64,000 bases of DNA from Mactromeris polynyma. Taxonomy: Eukaryota; Mollusca; Bivalvia; Venerida; Mactridae. Positions within the stretch are counted from its first letter, which is position 1, and each line of letters starts with the position of its first letter. Where the stretch lies: positions 5,769,904 through 5,833,903 of the forward strand of contig JASFXZ010000018.1 of assembly GCA_032209605.1 (NCBI GenBank). The letters are read 5' to 3'. The notes beneath the pieces were generated by a model that did not search any database, was not told the DNA's origin, and saw nothing but the letters and a program-made list of their open reading frames with translations. Shown here piece after piece: positions 1-12,362 of this stretch. A program made the translations under genes and the position numbers.

Positions 1-984
1 GCATTTCCTTAACTCACTGAAAACTTTCTCCTGTCTGACAATTCAATACTATCACTGATATAGTACCAATAACTGTAAGAACGGACCAAGAAGACATTGA
101 TTACCGCAGAGACCCTGAGCACATCAGAGCTGTGAGGGACATAAGTGATTTGAAGTCCATAACCACTTGATCACAGAAGCGCCTTGTATGATCTATGTGA
201 CAATTTTCCTGAAGACGTTACATACATGAAGTCACTCTTCTATACACGCAAGCAAAGGCGGGGGTGATTGGTGTTTTTACACTCCCGGGTTTGTAGCAAG
301 CAGGGCAATTTTATATACCCAGAATTTCATCTGGCGGGGAGACGTGCATACCATATTGTATCACGCATAATGTTTTGGGAGGGGGGACTTCCCCTCCTGC
401 ACCTACCGCCCATCACTTCTTCAAGGCTCATAAACAAACATGTACCTCTTTTCAAAACCCTGGCTACTGGCCTGCTAATTCATGTGTGGAAAGTTGTAAT
501 TTGCTGGTAGAAGAACGGGTTAGTAAAGGTTAGTAAAGGTTGGTAACCCTGGAACACTTGGTTTTGGTCATGTGACCATGGTACATGATTTAAATATACT
601 GCTGAACTTCCAACAAAACTAACCAACATTACCATTCTATCATCAAGTTACCAAGATAAAAATTGTAGACTCAAAATATCTGTTTCACCTTGTATAGTAA
701 TTTTTCTGTTTGCAAGTAGGTCAAGAAAAGTCAAATTGATGTCATTAATTACGAAAGTTGGATTTAAATCTGTACACAAAAAATCAATATTGAAACGAAA
801 AAGTAAGATTAACATTATGGATTAAGATAAACATACCAAGGACAAACATACCATTCAAACATCTATAAAAATAACTGACTGATGAAGAGCTTTAAGATAT
901 ATATCAATCAAGAGGCCACCACATTCAGGTAAAACTAGACACAAATTGATGAGGCTTATATGTTTTACTTGAAAACTGTATAAT

Positions 985-1141
985 TACAGATGCATTATCC
1001 TTAAAACCGTTCCTGCCATTGGCCAAAACAAGGGAGCTTCCATTACCATTTTTCACATCTTTGGTATGAGGCAGCCAGGGATCGAACCCACAAGCTCCTG
1101 CACTCAAAGCTGACACTCTACCAATTGAGCTATTGAGACTG
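985..1141 (-). mobile_element. tRNA-derived SINE copy
   Basis: On the minus strand the sequence has an A-box-like TAGCTCAATTGGTAGAG and a B-box GGTTCGATCCC, followed by CATACCAAAGATGTGAAAAA. This arrangement matches a SINE style I remember from bivalves (a tRNA head, then a CATACCAAAGA-type body). The head is at about 1072-1141. The far end of the body is uncertain. No target-site duplication was identified. Confidence 0.65.
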
Positions 1142-2424
1142 TTGCCAAGGTGTAATAAGAATCATTGTTCAAGTGAAGAAATAACATGAAATCACAACTG
1201 CCAGACAGTGATGGCTGCTGCTGTTATGTGTATCCAAATTTCTAATATGAATGAAATTTTTTATTCACATTCATAAATTCCTTAAGTTATTCGTTATTCG
1301 TTTACGAAAAAACAAACACTTGTCTATATTTGACCTTATATCAGTGCATGGTAAGACAATACTGTCATAAATTTGGAGTTTCAGTGCATCTATTCACTTT
1401 TCTCTCCCAACCCTTTTTATGAGAATTTGTTATCAAAATACCTGTTCTGAGTTCATATTTTCATGTAAATCATCACAAGAAGCCATTAATCTTGCTTTCA
1501 AGTGAAGATGCATATTGCACATATGTGGCTAGATAAAACATGATAGTTGCCCCAGGATAATGTAGTAAAATGTATGTCAGACATTTACATAACAGTTCTA
1601 CTCATACAAAATGATATCACATGCCATTATATATACATCTTGCAATTCAAAATCACAAACCTGTAACAATACTGCCAATGTAACCTGTCTAATTGTCCAA
1701 TAACTTCTCAACAACAGTCACAAGTTGCATGTATCAAAGGGTGTTACTCTTGAGAGATTACACTATAATTGCTTGAACATCGTCTTTTATTTAAGCATTT
1801 TCTGTATAAGAGAACTTCCTTGTTAACGCTTGATCAACATTTTAAACATTAAAAAGGATATTCCAATCTCAAATAAGACAAGTGGCCATGACTTTTCAAG
1901 GTGGGAATGTTTAACCATTTTTACTGCCATTCTTCAAAATGTTACATATTTCACAATATTAACTTCGGACCAAATGCATGTACTATTATCTATGCATTAA
2001 GAATTATAATAGTACAGGAATTGTATCGAGGCAACCACTTTCTCTCATGAACTCTTTGCTAACTTCTATCTATAAATATTGAACAAACAACCATGAGTTA
2101 AGTGTACTGGTAGCTAATTTGCATACCTAAATTACTGACAGCAACAAATCATACTATAATTTCCTTTAATTATCCCACCAACTGTTTGATAAATCATTTG
2201 ATTCATGCAATATATACATTACTGCATGAATACAAAAGCAAGTGATAGGGATCTGAAGGCTGAATGATGACAAATGGATGAATAAGCCAGAGTTTGATGT
2301 CAAACTTACACGATATGGTGAAACCCACTAATAACCAATGCAACTATAATGTGTGCAAGCTGAACTTCAAATAAATAAGTAAAACACCACAAAACCCCCT
2401 CAGAAGTCGTTTTAGAGATTTGTG

Positions 2425-2597
2425 CAGGGGTGTCAATAACAACCATGAGCCGGTAAAATTACCCATGCAGTGACTTAAGCATCATCACCGGCTACTTTTC
2501 TTGTATGAGTGATCATAATCAAGGGGAGTACCCCCCAGAGTCCTGCTTGTAACTTTTGATGACTTCCCTGCCAATTCAAAAATTTAGGACAACCCTG
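2425..2597 (+). mobile_element. CAGGGGTGTC-family MITE
   Basis: It starts CAGGGGTGTCAATAA and ends TTTAGGACAACCCTG, imperfect inverted repeats. Internal GGCTACTTTTCTTGTA and AGGGGAGTACCCCC recur in the copy at 9631-9779. Confidence 0.78.
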
Positions 2598-3960
2598 TTT
2601 AAAGTGAGGTAACTGTAATTTATCAGCAGCTCAAAGTTACACCATCTTGTCTTGCTTGTAAAATTGATGACTGCTTTTAAATTTAAAATATTTTATAATT
2701 AAAACAAATTTGAGTGTCACTCTATTGATGAGAGGATGAAAATTTGAAAGTTAAATATTGTTAGACATCTATATTAATGCATGTTGTACTTGTACACTTC
2801 CTTTTCTGTGTGTGCAATTGTGTGTGTGCGTGTCTCGGTTGTTGCTCAATGAATATCTTGTTGATAGAAGGCCATATTGTAAATAAGACGTTACCTTCGG
2901 AAAATAAAGAATTTATTATTATCATTATAACACTAGAGATCAGGCAATCTAACCAGCCTTCCTAGGATACCCACCAAAACAAACCAGAGTTCTACAATGA
3001 GCTGCTGACTTTGTAACATTCCACTGTGAATCAAACTAGGAGGACAAATGATTTCATAAGCATTTTCTATAAAATCAAATCTACAAAGAGGGCAGTACAC
3101 CTTGTCTAGGTTTCAGACTCTAGACTTGCATGCAGGCAGTCACGTGATGTGTGCTCTATGACATGTGAGTCAACAGAAGCATTTTAGTTGTTCAGTAGAG
3201 CAACTAGTTCTATGGCAATTTTTCGACAGTCGCAGTGGAAGTGGCGCAAGCATAACAGGTAAGTGAATCGGTAAAAAAATAGTTCATCATCTGAGCGTAA
3301 CCTGCATAACATACTCAATACTGGTAGTAATCTTTACTGCACAATTAAATTTAAAGGTTCAACAATAGAAATAATGATTCATACTTTCTGTGAATCTGGC
3401 AGTGTTAAATACAAAACCAGTGTTCAATACCGAACAAGCTTGATTACATGCTTGTATGTAAGTAATGATTTGAAACAGATTAAAGAAATTATCATTTCAA
3501 CACAACATTGTATGATGATCAAAACAATGCATAATACTGGCAGGTTAAATTGAACAAAACTTGCAAAACAAACATGGTCCTGTTGGATAATTTTCAGCTC
3601 ATTTCTAACAAAGATCTCAAAACTGAGTTACTGTGGGTGGTTCATGATAATAATGAATTGAAGTCTCCTAAATGAAGTCTCTAAATGGATTTCATTCACA
3701 AAGGAATCCCTGATAAAGACAGCAGACCCTTACTGAATTGACTTAACAAGGGGCCAGGTGTTCTGTAGCTAACAGTGGAAACAAAACAATTAGCTCTTGT
3801 CATCTTAAGGCATTTGGATATAAAACATGACACAAAAAAACTCTTATTTTTCCAAGTTATATCATTTGATGACATTTATTCAAATACCAAAATCTTCTAA
3901 CTAAAGAAACATTATGATTGAAACCGCATTTTCTAAAGGGGCGTAAGACAATTTTTTTAG

Positions 3961-4113
3961 TACAGTAAAACCTCACTTAAAGACCACCTCAATAATAAGA
4001 CCACCTAAAATTAAGAACACAATTTTCAAGTCTATTTTCACTGTTTTGCTCTTCATTCAACGTCAATCCAGTTTTCAAGGGTCCCAAGGTTGGTCTTATT
4101 ATTGAGGTGTATA
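3961..4113 (+). mobile_element. pogo/Tigger-like MITE, CAGTAAAACC family
   Basis: It begins TACAGTAAAACCTCACTTA and contains AATAATAAGACCACCT near the left end, with an inverted GGTCTTATTATTGAGGT near the right end. Other copies lie at 10434-10504, 29042-29215 and 61506-61685. The right terminus is decayed here. Confidence 0.8.
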
Positions 4114-5601
4114 CAGGCTAGATATTTGACAATAATCATAATGACAATTAATTTGACTACAATATTACGATAAGAAACAGCAAAAGACAGTCACTGTCAT
4201 TCAAAGTTAATCTCTTTTGTTTGTCAGAAGACATTCAATACTGAATGGTTTGACAAACTTTGTGTGAACAAAATGCAAAATCACTGACCACTGACCATTT
4301 CGAAAACTAAAGAGGATATTTTTAATGGACCACAGAATTTACTGCTGGTTTCAGTAGGTCAAGAAGGGTTTTAAACTTCAAGTGGTCAACATGAAACACC
4401 CCCTTCCAACATACAGTGTTAAAAACACAGAGGCAAAAGTTAAACTTAGCCTGCACAAGTTTTTTTAAAACTTTTATTTGAACACAGTAAATGGAGAATA
4501 AAGTACACAGTGTAAGTTTAGATCAAATAGAATGTTTTTCATTGTATCTCAACCAAAGTATAACATAGAAATAATCAAATTAAACACCACTAATAATACA
4601 CTTGGCTATTAAGAAATCATTTCACATAAATTTTACAGACTCAATCATGCATTCACTATATTGAAATGAATCGAAAATTATTGGCTATATGTATAAACAT
4701 GTTATCAATTTCAATTAATGGTATGTTATGAACATAAAGAATGTAAACAGAAAAATTGTACTATTGTTCCAAATCATTCAATGACCACCAACATGACATT
4801 GGATAAGGTAATATAAACACATTGCCCCACAATTATGTCACTTCATGTCTGTCTAATGGTATGACAGAAACAATCTGATGACTTGGCAAATTTGTACTAA
4901 AAACTTTAACCAAATTCTAACATTTTAAGAGCAGATAAAGTTGAACGTTAAACCACAAAATAAAGATAAAACAAGTAAGACATACCTTAATAGCCAAAGT
5001 AATCCAAATGACAAACTGCATAGAATATTAAATAGGAACGATGTTGTTAACACACAATATTATCGCATATTTTACTTTCTGTTTCAACAAAACATAAGAA
5101 CCTTGGTCACCAACCACCAAATACAAATTTATAACTTCATAGCACTACGAAATAAAATCCAAGATCAGGCAATATAACAATATATTCTACGGCGAGTCAC
5201 AAACGCGTTGATTTGATCCAAGTTCAATTTTACAGCCTGTCACACTGAGTGGCACAGTCGACAACTGTCACAGTTAATACAGACGTTGTAAAGTTACTCT
5301 CGTACAGGTAAGGCAATTTGTACATTCACAAAGCTATTTGGAGTTATTGACCCCTTTTCGTAGTTTACTAGATGGAATGTTTAAATCTGTTTATATTAAA
5401 GACTACCAGTGCATTTAACCATTTATTACATAAGATTTAAATTAGGTTTTTCTCAATTAAGTCTCACCAATTCAATATATAACAGCAAATAGGATAGTTT
5501 TCTTTTTTTGTCAGCTACATTTAGGTTTAAATGCAGACTATAAATAGGCCTAAATTAGCTTTTAATTGGTAAGATTGTCAGCTTTGAAGTTTACCATTTT
5601 A

Positions 5602-6012
5602 CAAGGGCGGATTCAGGGGGGGGCGGAAGGGGCGTACGCCCCCCCTAAAATCGTCCGTGCATACGTAATTTTATTTTGTTCTGAATGAGAAAAGGACTAA
5701 ATGTGTAAATAGATTGTTTAATTCAAGTTTTTAGTTGTCGAATTTACTCCAAAAATAACACAACATCTCTGGAATCTCTCGTCTTAAATTGAGACACCTG
5801 GTCATGAAATCTTGATATTTCATAAAAGTGTGCTATTTGGATTGATTTTGCCTTGAAAGCTATCCTTTTTCAATACAAAATAAAGTATTTCTGAATCCTC
5901 AGAATGCACCAGATGGATCCATTATTTTCAAAATTTTCCGGGGGAGCATGCCCCCGGACCCCCCTAGACCACTTTACGCCCCCCCTAACCCAAAATCCTG
6001 GATCCGCGCCTG
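5602..6012 (+). mobile_element. hAT-like non-autonomous element, GGATCC-type ends
   Basis: It starts CAAGGGCGGATTCAGG and ends CCTGGATCCGCGCCTG, imperfect inverted repeats. Subterminal GTACGCCCCCCC and TTTACGCCCCCCC, plus GCATGCCCCCGGACCCCCC inside, are typical of this widespread element type. No coding content. Confidence 0.75.
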
Positions 6013-6708
6013 TTTTAGACCATGATATTTAAAAACATTAGAAAAATTATACTTTAAAACAAGTATATATACAGTTTTACCAAGAAGAAAAATATTAAAC
6101 AAGATTTTATCTTTTAAACCAAGAGTGTTTTATAACACTAATTTCAATTAATGAATTAATCTTCATAAAGTTATTTGTAAAAGCAGTTGTTGTTTAACGC
6201 AGAGTATTTCTTACATCAGTTAAAGATTGCAGCAAATTAAGCAATACTAACGCCCAGTATAATGTTTGGCCAAATTCAACAATAAAGATATTATTAAACC
6301 AATCCTACATTTATATACTGGTTTATATATACATAAATCCAGCACAATGTAAGCAAAAGATTTGAAACTAACACAAAGAAAGGTAAATTAATGTAAATAA
6401 TTTACCTGATATTCATGGGTTGTTTACAACACAACTATTGTACGAATTGTATAAACTCTTATGTAGGCCAATGGTCATCAAGTTTGTTATTTATTTGCAT
6501 ACAACCTGACCAACAATAAAATAGAGAGAGGTTTGTGGACAATGTAAATGAATACATCCTGGTGTGGGAAGTCAACAAGGGTACACTATTATTAAACACC
6601 TTTTTAAAGTGCTTTATACAGAAAATTGTTGTGGTCGGCTGGGAGAGACTTTAAGTAATTACAGAACAACAAAATAATTGCCTCTATCTTTCACAGTGGA
6701 CTGCTTAA

Positions 6709-6848
6709 TGAGAGGTGTGCAGGGGGCGGGCCAACAGATCTCAATGGTATGTAGGTGGGCAGTAAGCAGGCTGTTCAATGAGAGGTGTGCAGGGGGCAGG
6801 CCACCAGACCTCAATGGTATGTAGGTGGGCAGTAAGCAGGCTGTTCTA
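6709..6848 (+). repeat. tandem duplication of a 70-bp unit
   Basis: Two adjacent copies (6709-6778 and 6779-6848) both begin TGAGAGGTGTGCAGGGGGC and both end GTAAGCAGGCTGTTC. They differ at only a few positions. The second copy ends exactly where the LINE 3' tail begins. Confidence 0.9.
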
Positions 6849-7627
6849 TCTATCTATCTAAGTTTTTCTCCCGAGCATTCATAAATGAATATTATTGGAA
6901 GTTGCGCTTGTCTGGAAAGCAGTGTTAGTAATTAAATAATTAGGTGCATCTTAAAAGATATAGTACAAGTACAAGAGTAAAATCAGAGAAAGTATACAGT
7001 GTGCAATGGTTAATTTTTAAAAATTGATAAAAGCGTCATCGTCAGTCTAGAAGTTGACCGAGCCCAGTCCCTCCTTGAATGCATCGAGGCTTGGGCTAGA
7101 TTTGACCAGGTGGGGAAGGCTGTTCCAGTACCTTACTGTCCGTGGGAAAAATGAGTTCATGTGGTACTGGGTTCGGGACTGAGGGATTAAGAAGTTCAGA
7201 TTTCTGGTGGGTATAAGATGATTGTGGTCTACATATATTAGTTGATGGTGGATTTTGTAAAGTACAATGAGGGAAGTATGAATTCTGCGGTAGGATAGAG
7301 TGTTCCATTGGAGAGAGTTGAGCATAGATGTGACACTGCTGTAGGGCGAGTAATCATTAAGGACATAGCGGGCTGCTGATCTTTGAACGCTTTCTAGCTT
7401 ATTTGTAAGGTGTTTTTGCCAAGGGTGCCACACAACTGAGCAGTACTCAAGTTGTGGACGTACGTATGTCTGGTAGGCTGTCTCTTTGACTTGTCTGTTG
7501 TTTGTCTTAACGTTTCTTTTGATGAATCTAAGGGAATTTTTTGATTTTGAGACGACGTTGTTGATGTGATTGGACCAGCTTAGATCTCTCGTGATAGTGA
7601 CACCGAGATACTTGGCATTTTCAGTTC
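6847..7627 (-). mobile_element. 5'-truncated non-LTR retrotransposon, C-terminal part of the reverse transcriptase ORF plus 3' UTR
   Basis: Reading the minus strand from 7627, an open frame encodes motifs typical of the C-terminal region after the palm in jockey/CR1/L2-like reverse transcriptases. These are KYLGVTITRDLSWSNHI, YVRPQLEYCSVVWHPW, KLESVQRSAARYVLNDY and NSFFPRTVRYWNSLPH. The frame ends at a TAG at 7047-7049, the natural C-terminus. About 200 bp of 3' UTR follows and finishes in a (TAGA)n tail near 6848-6862. The upstream boundary near 7627 has a stop and no catalytic core, so the copy is 5'-truncated as usual for LINEs. The frame is otherwise intact over about 190 codons, which suggests a fairly young insertion. 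No functional protein is expected. Confidence 0.85.
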
Positions 7628-8763
7628 AAGGCTTGTTATATACATGCACCGGTATGTACTTGTGTTTGAATACATTTGAGACTTAGCAATGTTTCCCTGG
7701 CTATTCACAGTCTCAGAAGACAAAAAGGCTTTGAGTTCAATGACAAACAAGACTATTTCTTTTTGAGATCACCTTACTCTATTCAGTTTACGAATATTTA
7801 TTAAAGCTGGTGTTTGGAATAAATGAGTATTGGACAGAACAGCCTTTATACACGCCAGTGTATAGCCACCACTATCAGCATGGTGAGGCAAGCCGTTCCA
7901 AAGGACAATAGACGCAAGACATCAGGATGTATTCCAGGACATCAAACACTCTGCACTTTGGTGGAACTATTGACTTAAAGATGAGACCAGCTTTGTCCAA
8001 AAGCATTAATTTGTCTGCTCTAATCATTAAATCTCGTGAAAAACTTCTAAATCTAAAAATGTTTAACAAAAACTGGATATTTCAAGATGTTGGACGCAAA
8101 AAAACAACATTATATATATGCCATGTACATAAAATTCCATTTACTTGACTGTGCCTATTATATAAGAATGATTACTTCCTGCCAGTCTTCAACACAGTCA
8201 ACAATGACACAAACAGACCTGTGTTGACAAATTGTTCATTATTGGAATAAAATTGTAAACTTGCTGGTTGACAAAAAAGAACTATTCTAAGATTGTTTCA
8301 AATCAAATCATAAAGAGTATTCACAGAAAACTGCTGTAGTATTTCAGTGGAGGTACCTGTGGCCCCTTGTCTTAAACTGTAATTTTTATCAACTATATAT
8401 ACACAGCCAAATATTATTGCAAAAACAATATCAAACACCTTGCATTGTTCGATCAGTTTAAGCCAACTTGATCATTTTATTTAGCTTCAAGGAATATCAA
8501 AATTATAACATTATTTATAATGACATGTAACAATCAATATGTCAATGTAAATAATCTGTTCTTTAATCAATAGATCTGTTTTTAATCAGCATAGCAGGTC
8601 AGTTTATTCCTTTATATAAGAATACAGACATAATGAGGTAATATAACCATTGTGATCAAGATATACATCTTAAATAGGGCCAAGAATGAAATATCTTTGT
8701 TTCTTGAAACACACTGCTAATTAAGTGGCTAGGTAGGTAGAGATTTCTTTCAGTTTATACAGC

Positions 8764-9085
8764 GCAGCCGTACTAACATGGCTTTGCTATTTTCTTATCA
8801 GTCAGGGGCGTAGCTGCCTATATGCGAGTATGTGGCTGAATCCACATGATTCTGACAAAATGCACCAGATTGCACCATTGTTTTCAAAACATTTCGGGGG
8901 GCTTGCCCCCAGACCCCCTTAGCACAATTATGAATCCACATGAATAGAGAGCTAGCTACGCCCCTGTCAGTGCTGTGTAAACCAATCAAATCTTAAGTTA
9001 ATCACTAAACCAACTTCACTTCAACAGAACAGCATGTGTAAACTTGACGCGGATTGGTTCACATTTGAATAAGGAGTACGTGCTC
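8764..9085 (+). repeat. AACCAATC-type dispersed repeat, interrupted copy
   Basis: CGCAGCCGTACTAACATGG through TAAACCAATCAAATCTTAAG to GACGCGGATTGGTTCACA matches the copies at 12148-12362, 49158-49285 and 59796-60017. It is split by the element at 8803-8966. Confidence 0.75.
8803..8966 (+). mobile_element. hAT-like MITE nested in a dispersed repeat
   Basis: CAGGGGCGTAGCT and AGCTACGCCCCTG are perfect terminal inverted repeats. TCAGT flanks it on both sides (8798-8802 and 8967-8971). An internal GGCTTGCCCCCAGACCCCC motif recurs in this element type across animals. The 5-bp flank is shorter than the 8 bp expected of hAT, so the class is tentative. Confidence 0.8.
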
Positions 9086-9382
9086 CCTTTGCTCGCATTT
9101 CTGTGTCCCAACAAACTGTTTCAACTTTCTCTACATTTACATATAGCATTTCCAAGAATAAAAAGATATCCTTAGATAAACTGAAACCAACATGCTCTTT
9201 TACATTGTTAGCATGAGGCTTCTGTCACAAGAGAATACTAACAAATGATAATTAGTGAAAGCATTCAGAAGCCAGACTATGCATTCATGGCTTTTGTTCA
9301 CCAATTTGAATCATAAAGTTTCATTAAAGAACAGTCCTAGAGTTTCATTTAATGATATATTTTTATGGTTTGTATGGCAAAC

Positions 9383-9489
9383 CACAGGAGATTGTAACAA
9401 AGTTATCTCCCCTTCTATATTCCTTCTAATATACATGTAGAAGGGGAGATAACAGAAGGACAGATTATTCGTCATTACAATCTCCTGTG
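9383..9489 (+). mobile_element. 107-bp MITE-like palindromic element
   Basis: Terminal inverted repeats CACAGGAGATTGTAA and TTACAATCTCCTGTG are perfect over 15 bp. An inner inverted pair is GTTATCTCCCCTTCTA and TAGAAGGGGAGATAAC. It is non-coding and the transposase class is unknown. Confidence 0.85.
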
Positions 9490-9630
9490 ATCAAACTAAT
9501 CTTGGACCAGCCCTGTGTTCAGATATGGCTATCAATAATTACAATAATCACCATACCAATTATGAGCAAATTATAAACTCTAATGGCTACTTTCTTGGTA
9601 CCATTTTACTATGACTTAACAATAGAACAT

Positions 9631-9779
9631 GCCCTGGGATGTCAATAAGACCTGGTAACTGAAGCATCATCACCCGGCTACTTTTCTTGTAAGAATGATC
9701 ATAATTAAGGGAGTACCCCAGACCTCCCTGCCTACTTTTGATGATTTCCCTGATAATTCAAACATTAGCGACACCCCTG
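9631..9779 (+). mobile_element. CAGGGGTGTC-family MITE, second copy
   Basis: GGGATGTCAATAAGACC at the left and TTAGCGACACCCCTG at the right. Internal GGCTACTTTTCTTGTAAGAA is shared with 2425-2597. Confidence 0.78.
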
Positions 9780-10280
9780 CATGCCATAAGAAAGAGTCAA
9801 CATTTCAAACTACAATTGGAGATGTTAGATATTCAAGTAACAACAGAGCTCAGGGAGTTGTTAAAGTATAAATTGTCCAGCTTGTTTTTATTTTTCCAGT
9901 TCTCTTCCACTGTTTTTTAGAGGCATGATGAATAGAACATAATAATACTCCATTACATGTAAAGCATTTATTACAGTCATTATACTTAACCATTACGCAC
10001 AATTTTAGTCCATTATCCACATGAATTTACAGGTTTCATTGTTTAAAAGTACGTATTTCGAAGTGAATTATGACACAAAGTATTATACGATTTGACAACT
10101 CATGACAGGTACATGCAGTGTCGTGAAGCTGAAACCTTGCGGTCTGTAGCTATAATGAATATTTTTGTTCTACGCATTTACAATTTGCAAGGGGACTCAA
10201 GGGGGCCATGCTTATGATGCAACCAAAGTAAATGTCAATTGCACGGCTGTCAAACCTATAACACAATGTTCAAGTCCACC

Positions 10281-10424
10281 CCTGCGTTCAGTAAAGGTAT
10301 TGGTGGCTCACGTTTTGTAACGTTTTGCAATTTGGTTCCCCATGTGCAGTCAATGTGATACGGTGGGCAAGGGACACAATACAAAACTTTCACGACTGTT
10401 AGCCGTAATTGAATGCAAGGCAGG
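10281..10424 (+). mobile_element. GCGTTCAGTAAAGG-family MITE
   Basis: The left end is CCTGCGTTCAGTAAAGGTAT. The right end, GTTAGCCGTAATTGAATGCA followed by AGGCAGG, is its imperfect inverse. The central TTTGGTTCCCCATGTGCAGT is shared with 58720-58868 and 62527-62622. Confidence 0.78.
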
Positions 10425-10433
10425 TTCAATATG

Positions 10434-10504
10434 AAGACCATCTCAATAATAAGACCAGTTTTCAAGGGTCCCAAAGGTGGTCGTATTATTGTGGTGTACT
10501 GTAT
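10434..10504 (+). mobile_element. internally deleted CAGTAAAACC-family MITE
   Basis: GACCATCTCAATAATAAGACC is joined to CAAGGGTCCCAAAGGTGGTC and the right end TGTACTGTA. It lies about 10 bp from the preceding GTTCAGTAAAGG-type element. Confidence 0.7.
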
Positions 10505-12147
10505 ACTACATTATGCACTGTGTTGATGCATAAATACACAATTACAAAATCTGCATACAGAAGATATCGTTATTTTTTTTGAATATACAATATTTTCTAA
10601 CAATGTGATCTACCATTTGTTAAATTAAATAGTTACCAGTTATTTTCATAATTATACCTTATAAAGGGTAATTAAGTGTCAACATGGAAAACTGTTGGTT
10701 GCCAATAATGTCCTACCGTTTATTATAAATGGCCCTAAGGGGTGCTGCATGATTTGCCAAATGGTCCATTTTTTCTCTACTTTATAGCATACCAAATTTT
10801 TATGGCTTTATATGCATCAATACAGTAGTATAAATATTTATTGCAGTATAATTGCAACTCAATATAAAATACAAGTAAGAAGACATATGCATATCACATA
10901 CATTTTACACCGATGCTATACTCAAAGGAATTCACAATTGCATGAGATCATAATTATACGGTACTTACATTTCGGCTACCATTCATTAAAATATCAAGGA
11001 TTTTCTATATTGGTAAAGAATGTAAATACGTCAGGTGTTTCCTCTCTGACAAGACACCTATATATTGTATGTGATGTCAACGCTGCAAATTCAATGTAAC
11101 GCAAACAAATTAATAAATGATAAAAGCATTTCTTAACATACCTCTGAACTGCAAGCTTTGCATTTCCAGTTTTTATTTAAAATAATTCAATATGAATAAA
11201 ACTCCTTCAACAGCAAGCACATATTTTGTTTGTAATAAAGATTCTATTCACTGTTATTCAGTACTAGTATTTTATAGCAGGTAAAATACATTCATAACTC
11301 CATTTTGAAAATTCTTACAACTATATGTCCAATTCACACAAAACGAGTTAATAATGAGCAAAAAAACCTCATTAACAATTGTGACAAACAGATTGAAAAG
11401 TTGTTGTGAGTTTGCAGCAGACGACATCATGATGTGCCTTAAGGCTCCCTCTAGTGGATCGAATCTCAAGATTGTATCATACTTATCACAGTCTAGATCT
11501 ATCATCTAGATGTATTGATACATAAGTAGACTTTTATTGATAGACTTACACGCTGTTGACAGCTACGTTAATTAGAAAGGTGACAATATTATATCATTTT
11601 TATTCAATAAGACATCAGACCGAGCAACCACAATTCATGGTTGGTATATAAAATGACATAATTTTATGATTACTGCCGTACTATAGTAACATCTATCTTA
11701 CAGCATTGTGACCTCCAACCTTTGTTGAAGGTTAATCAACTATGTATCAAACTAAGGACCTACCAGTCCAACCATCGTGTTTCACTCCTTGGTCAGGAGT
11801 ATATGGCAGCATAGAGGTGACAAACCAAAGAGCGTTTAGCATGCTCAAACCATAGTGTTTATCTGCACACGCAAAATCCACATGTTATCTCTATTCCGAT
11901 ATTGGAATAACAGTGGAGCCTGGTTGACTTTCAGTTGCAAGGAAATCGTATATTCATAATAATTGGCAAGGTTGTAGTTCTAACCTTATACTTCATTTCA
12001 AAAAATTTAAACAACAAACTTTATATAACTATTTCTATATTAACATCGTTCAAACCCCCAGGAATGTTATACATCCTTGTCTATATGTTAGGCCACAGCT
12101 TATAACGCCCTTAAAAACTACTCCTAGTGGCAATGTGTTTTTTCGAC

Positions 12148-12362
12148 GCAGCTGTACTATAACATGGTTTTTCTATTTGCATATCAGTGTTGTGTTAACC
12201 AATCAAATTTTATGTTAACCACCTAGCCAATTTCTCCTTAACCGAACAAAGTTTGTAGCCTTGACGCAGATTGGTTAAACCTTTCGATAACGGGCAATTG
12301 TTACCTTACTGATATTCACTGATTTCCATTGAATTTATCGAAATCCATTTTAAATTGCGCTG
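12148..12362 (+). repeat. AACCAATC-type dispersed repeat
   Basis: It contains GTTAACCAATCAAATTTTAT and, about 70 bp on, GACGCAGATTGGTTAAAC, an internal inverted pair. The right end includes ATTTATCGAAATCC. Confidence 0.75.

Noticed and set aside
1072..1141. Functional tRNA gene on the minus strand
   Set aside because: The head has pol III boxes but continues into a SINE-type body, and no convincing acceptor stem was found.
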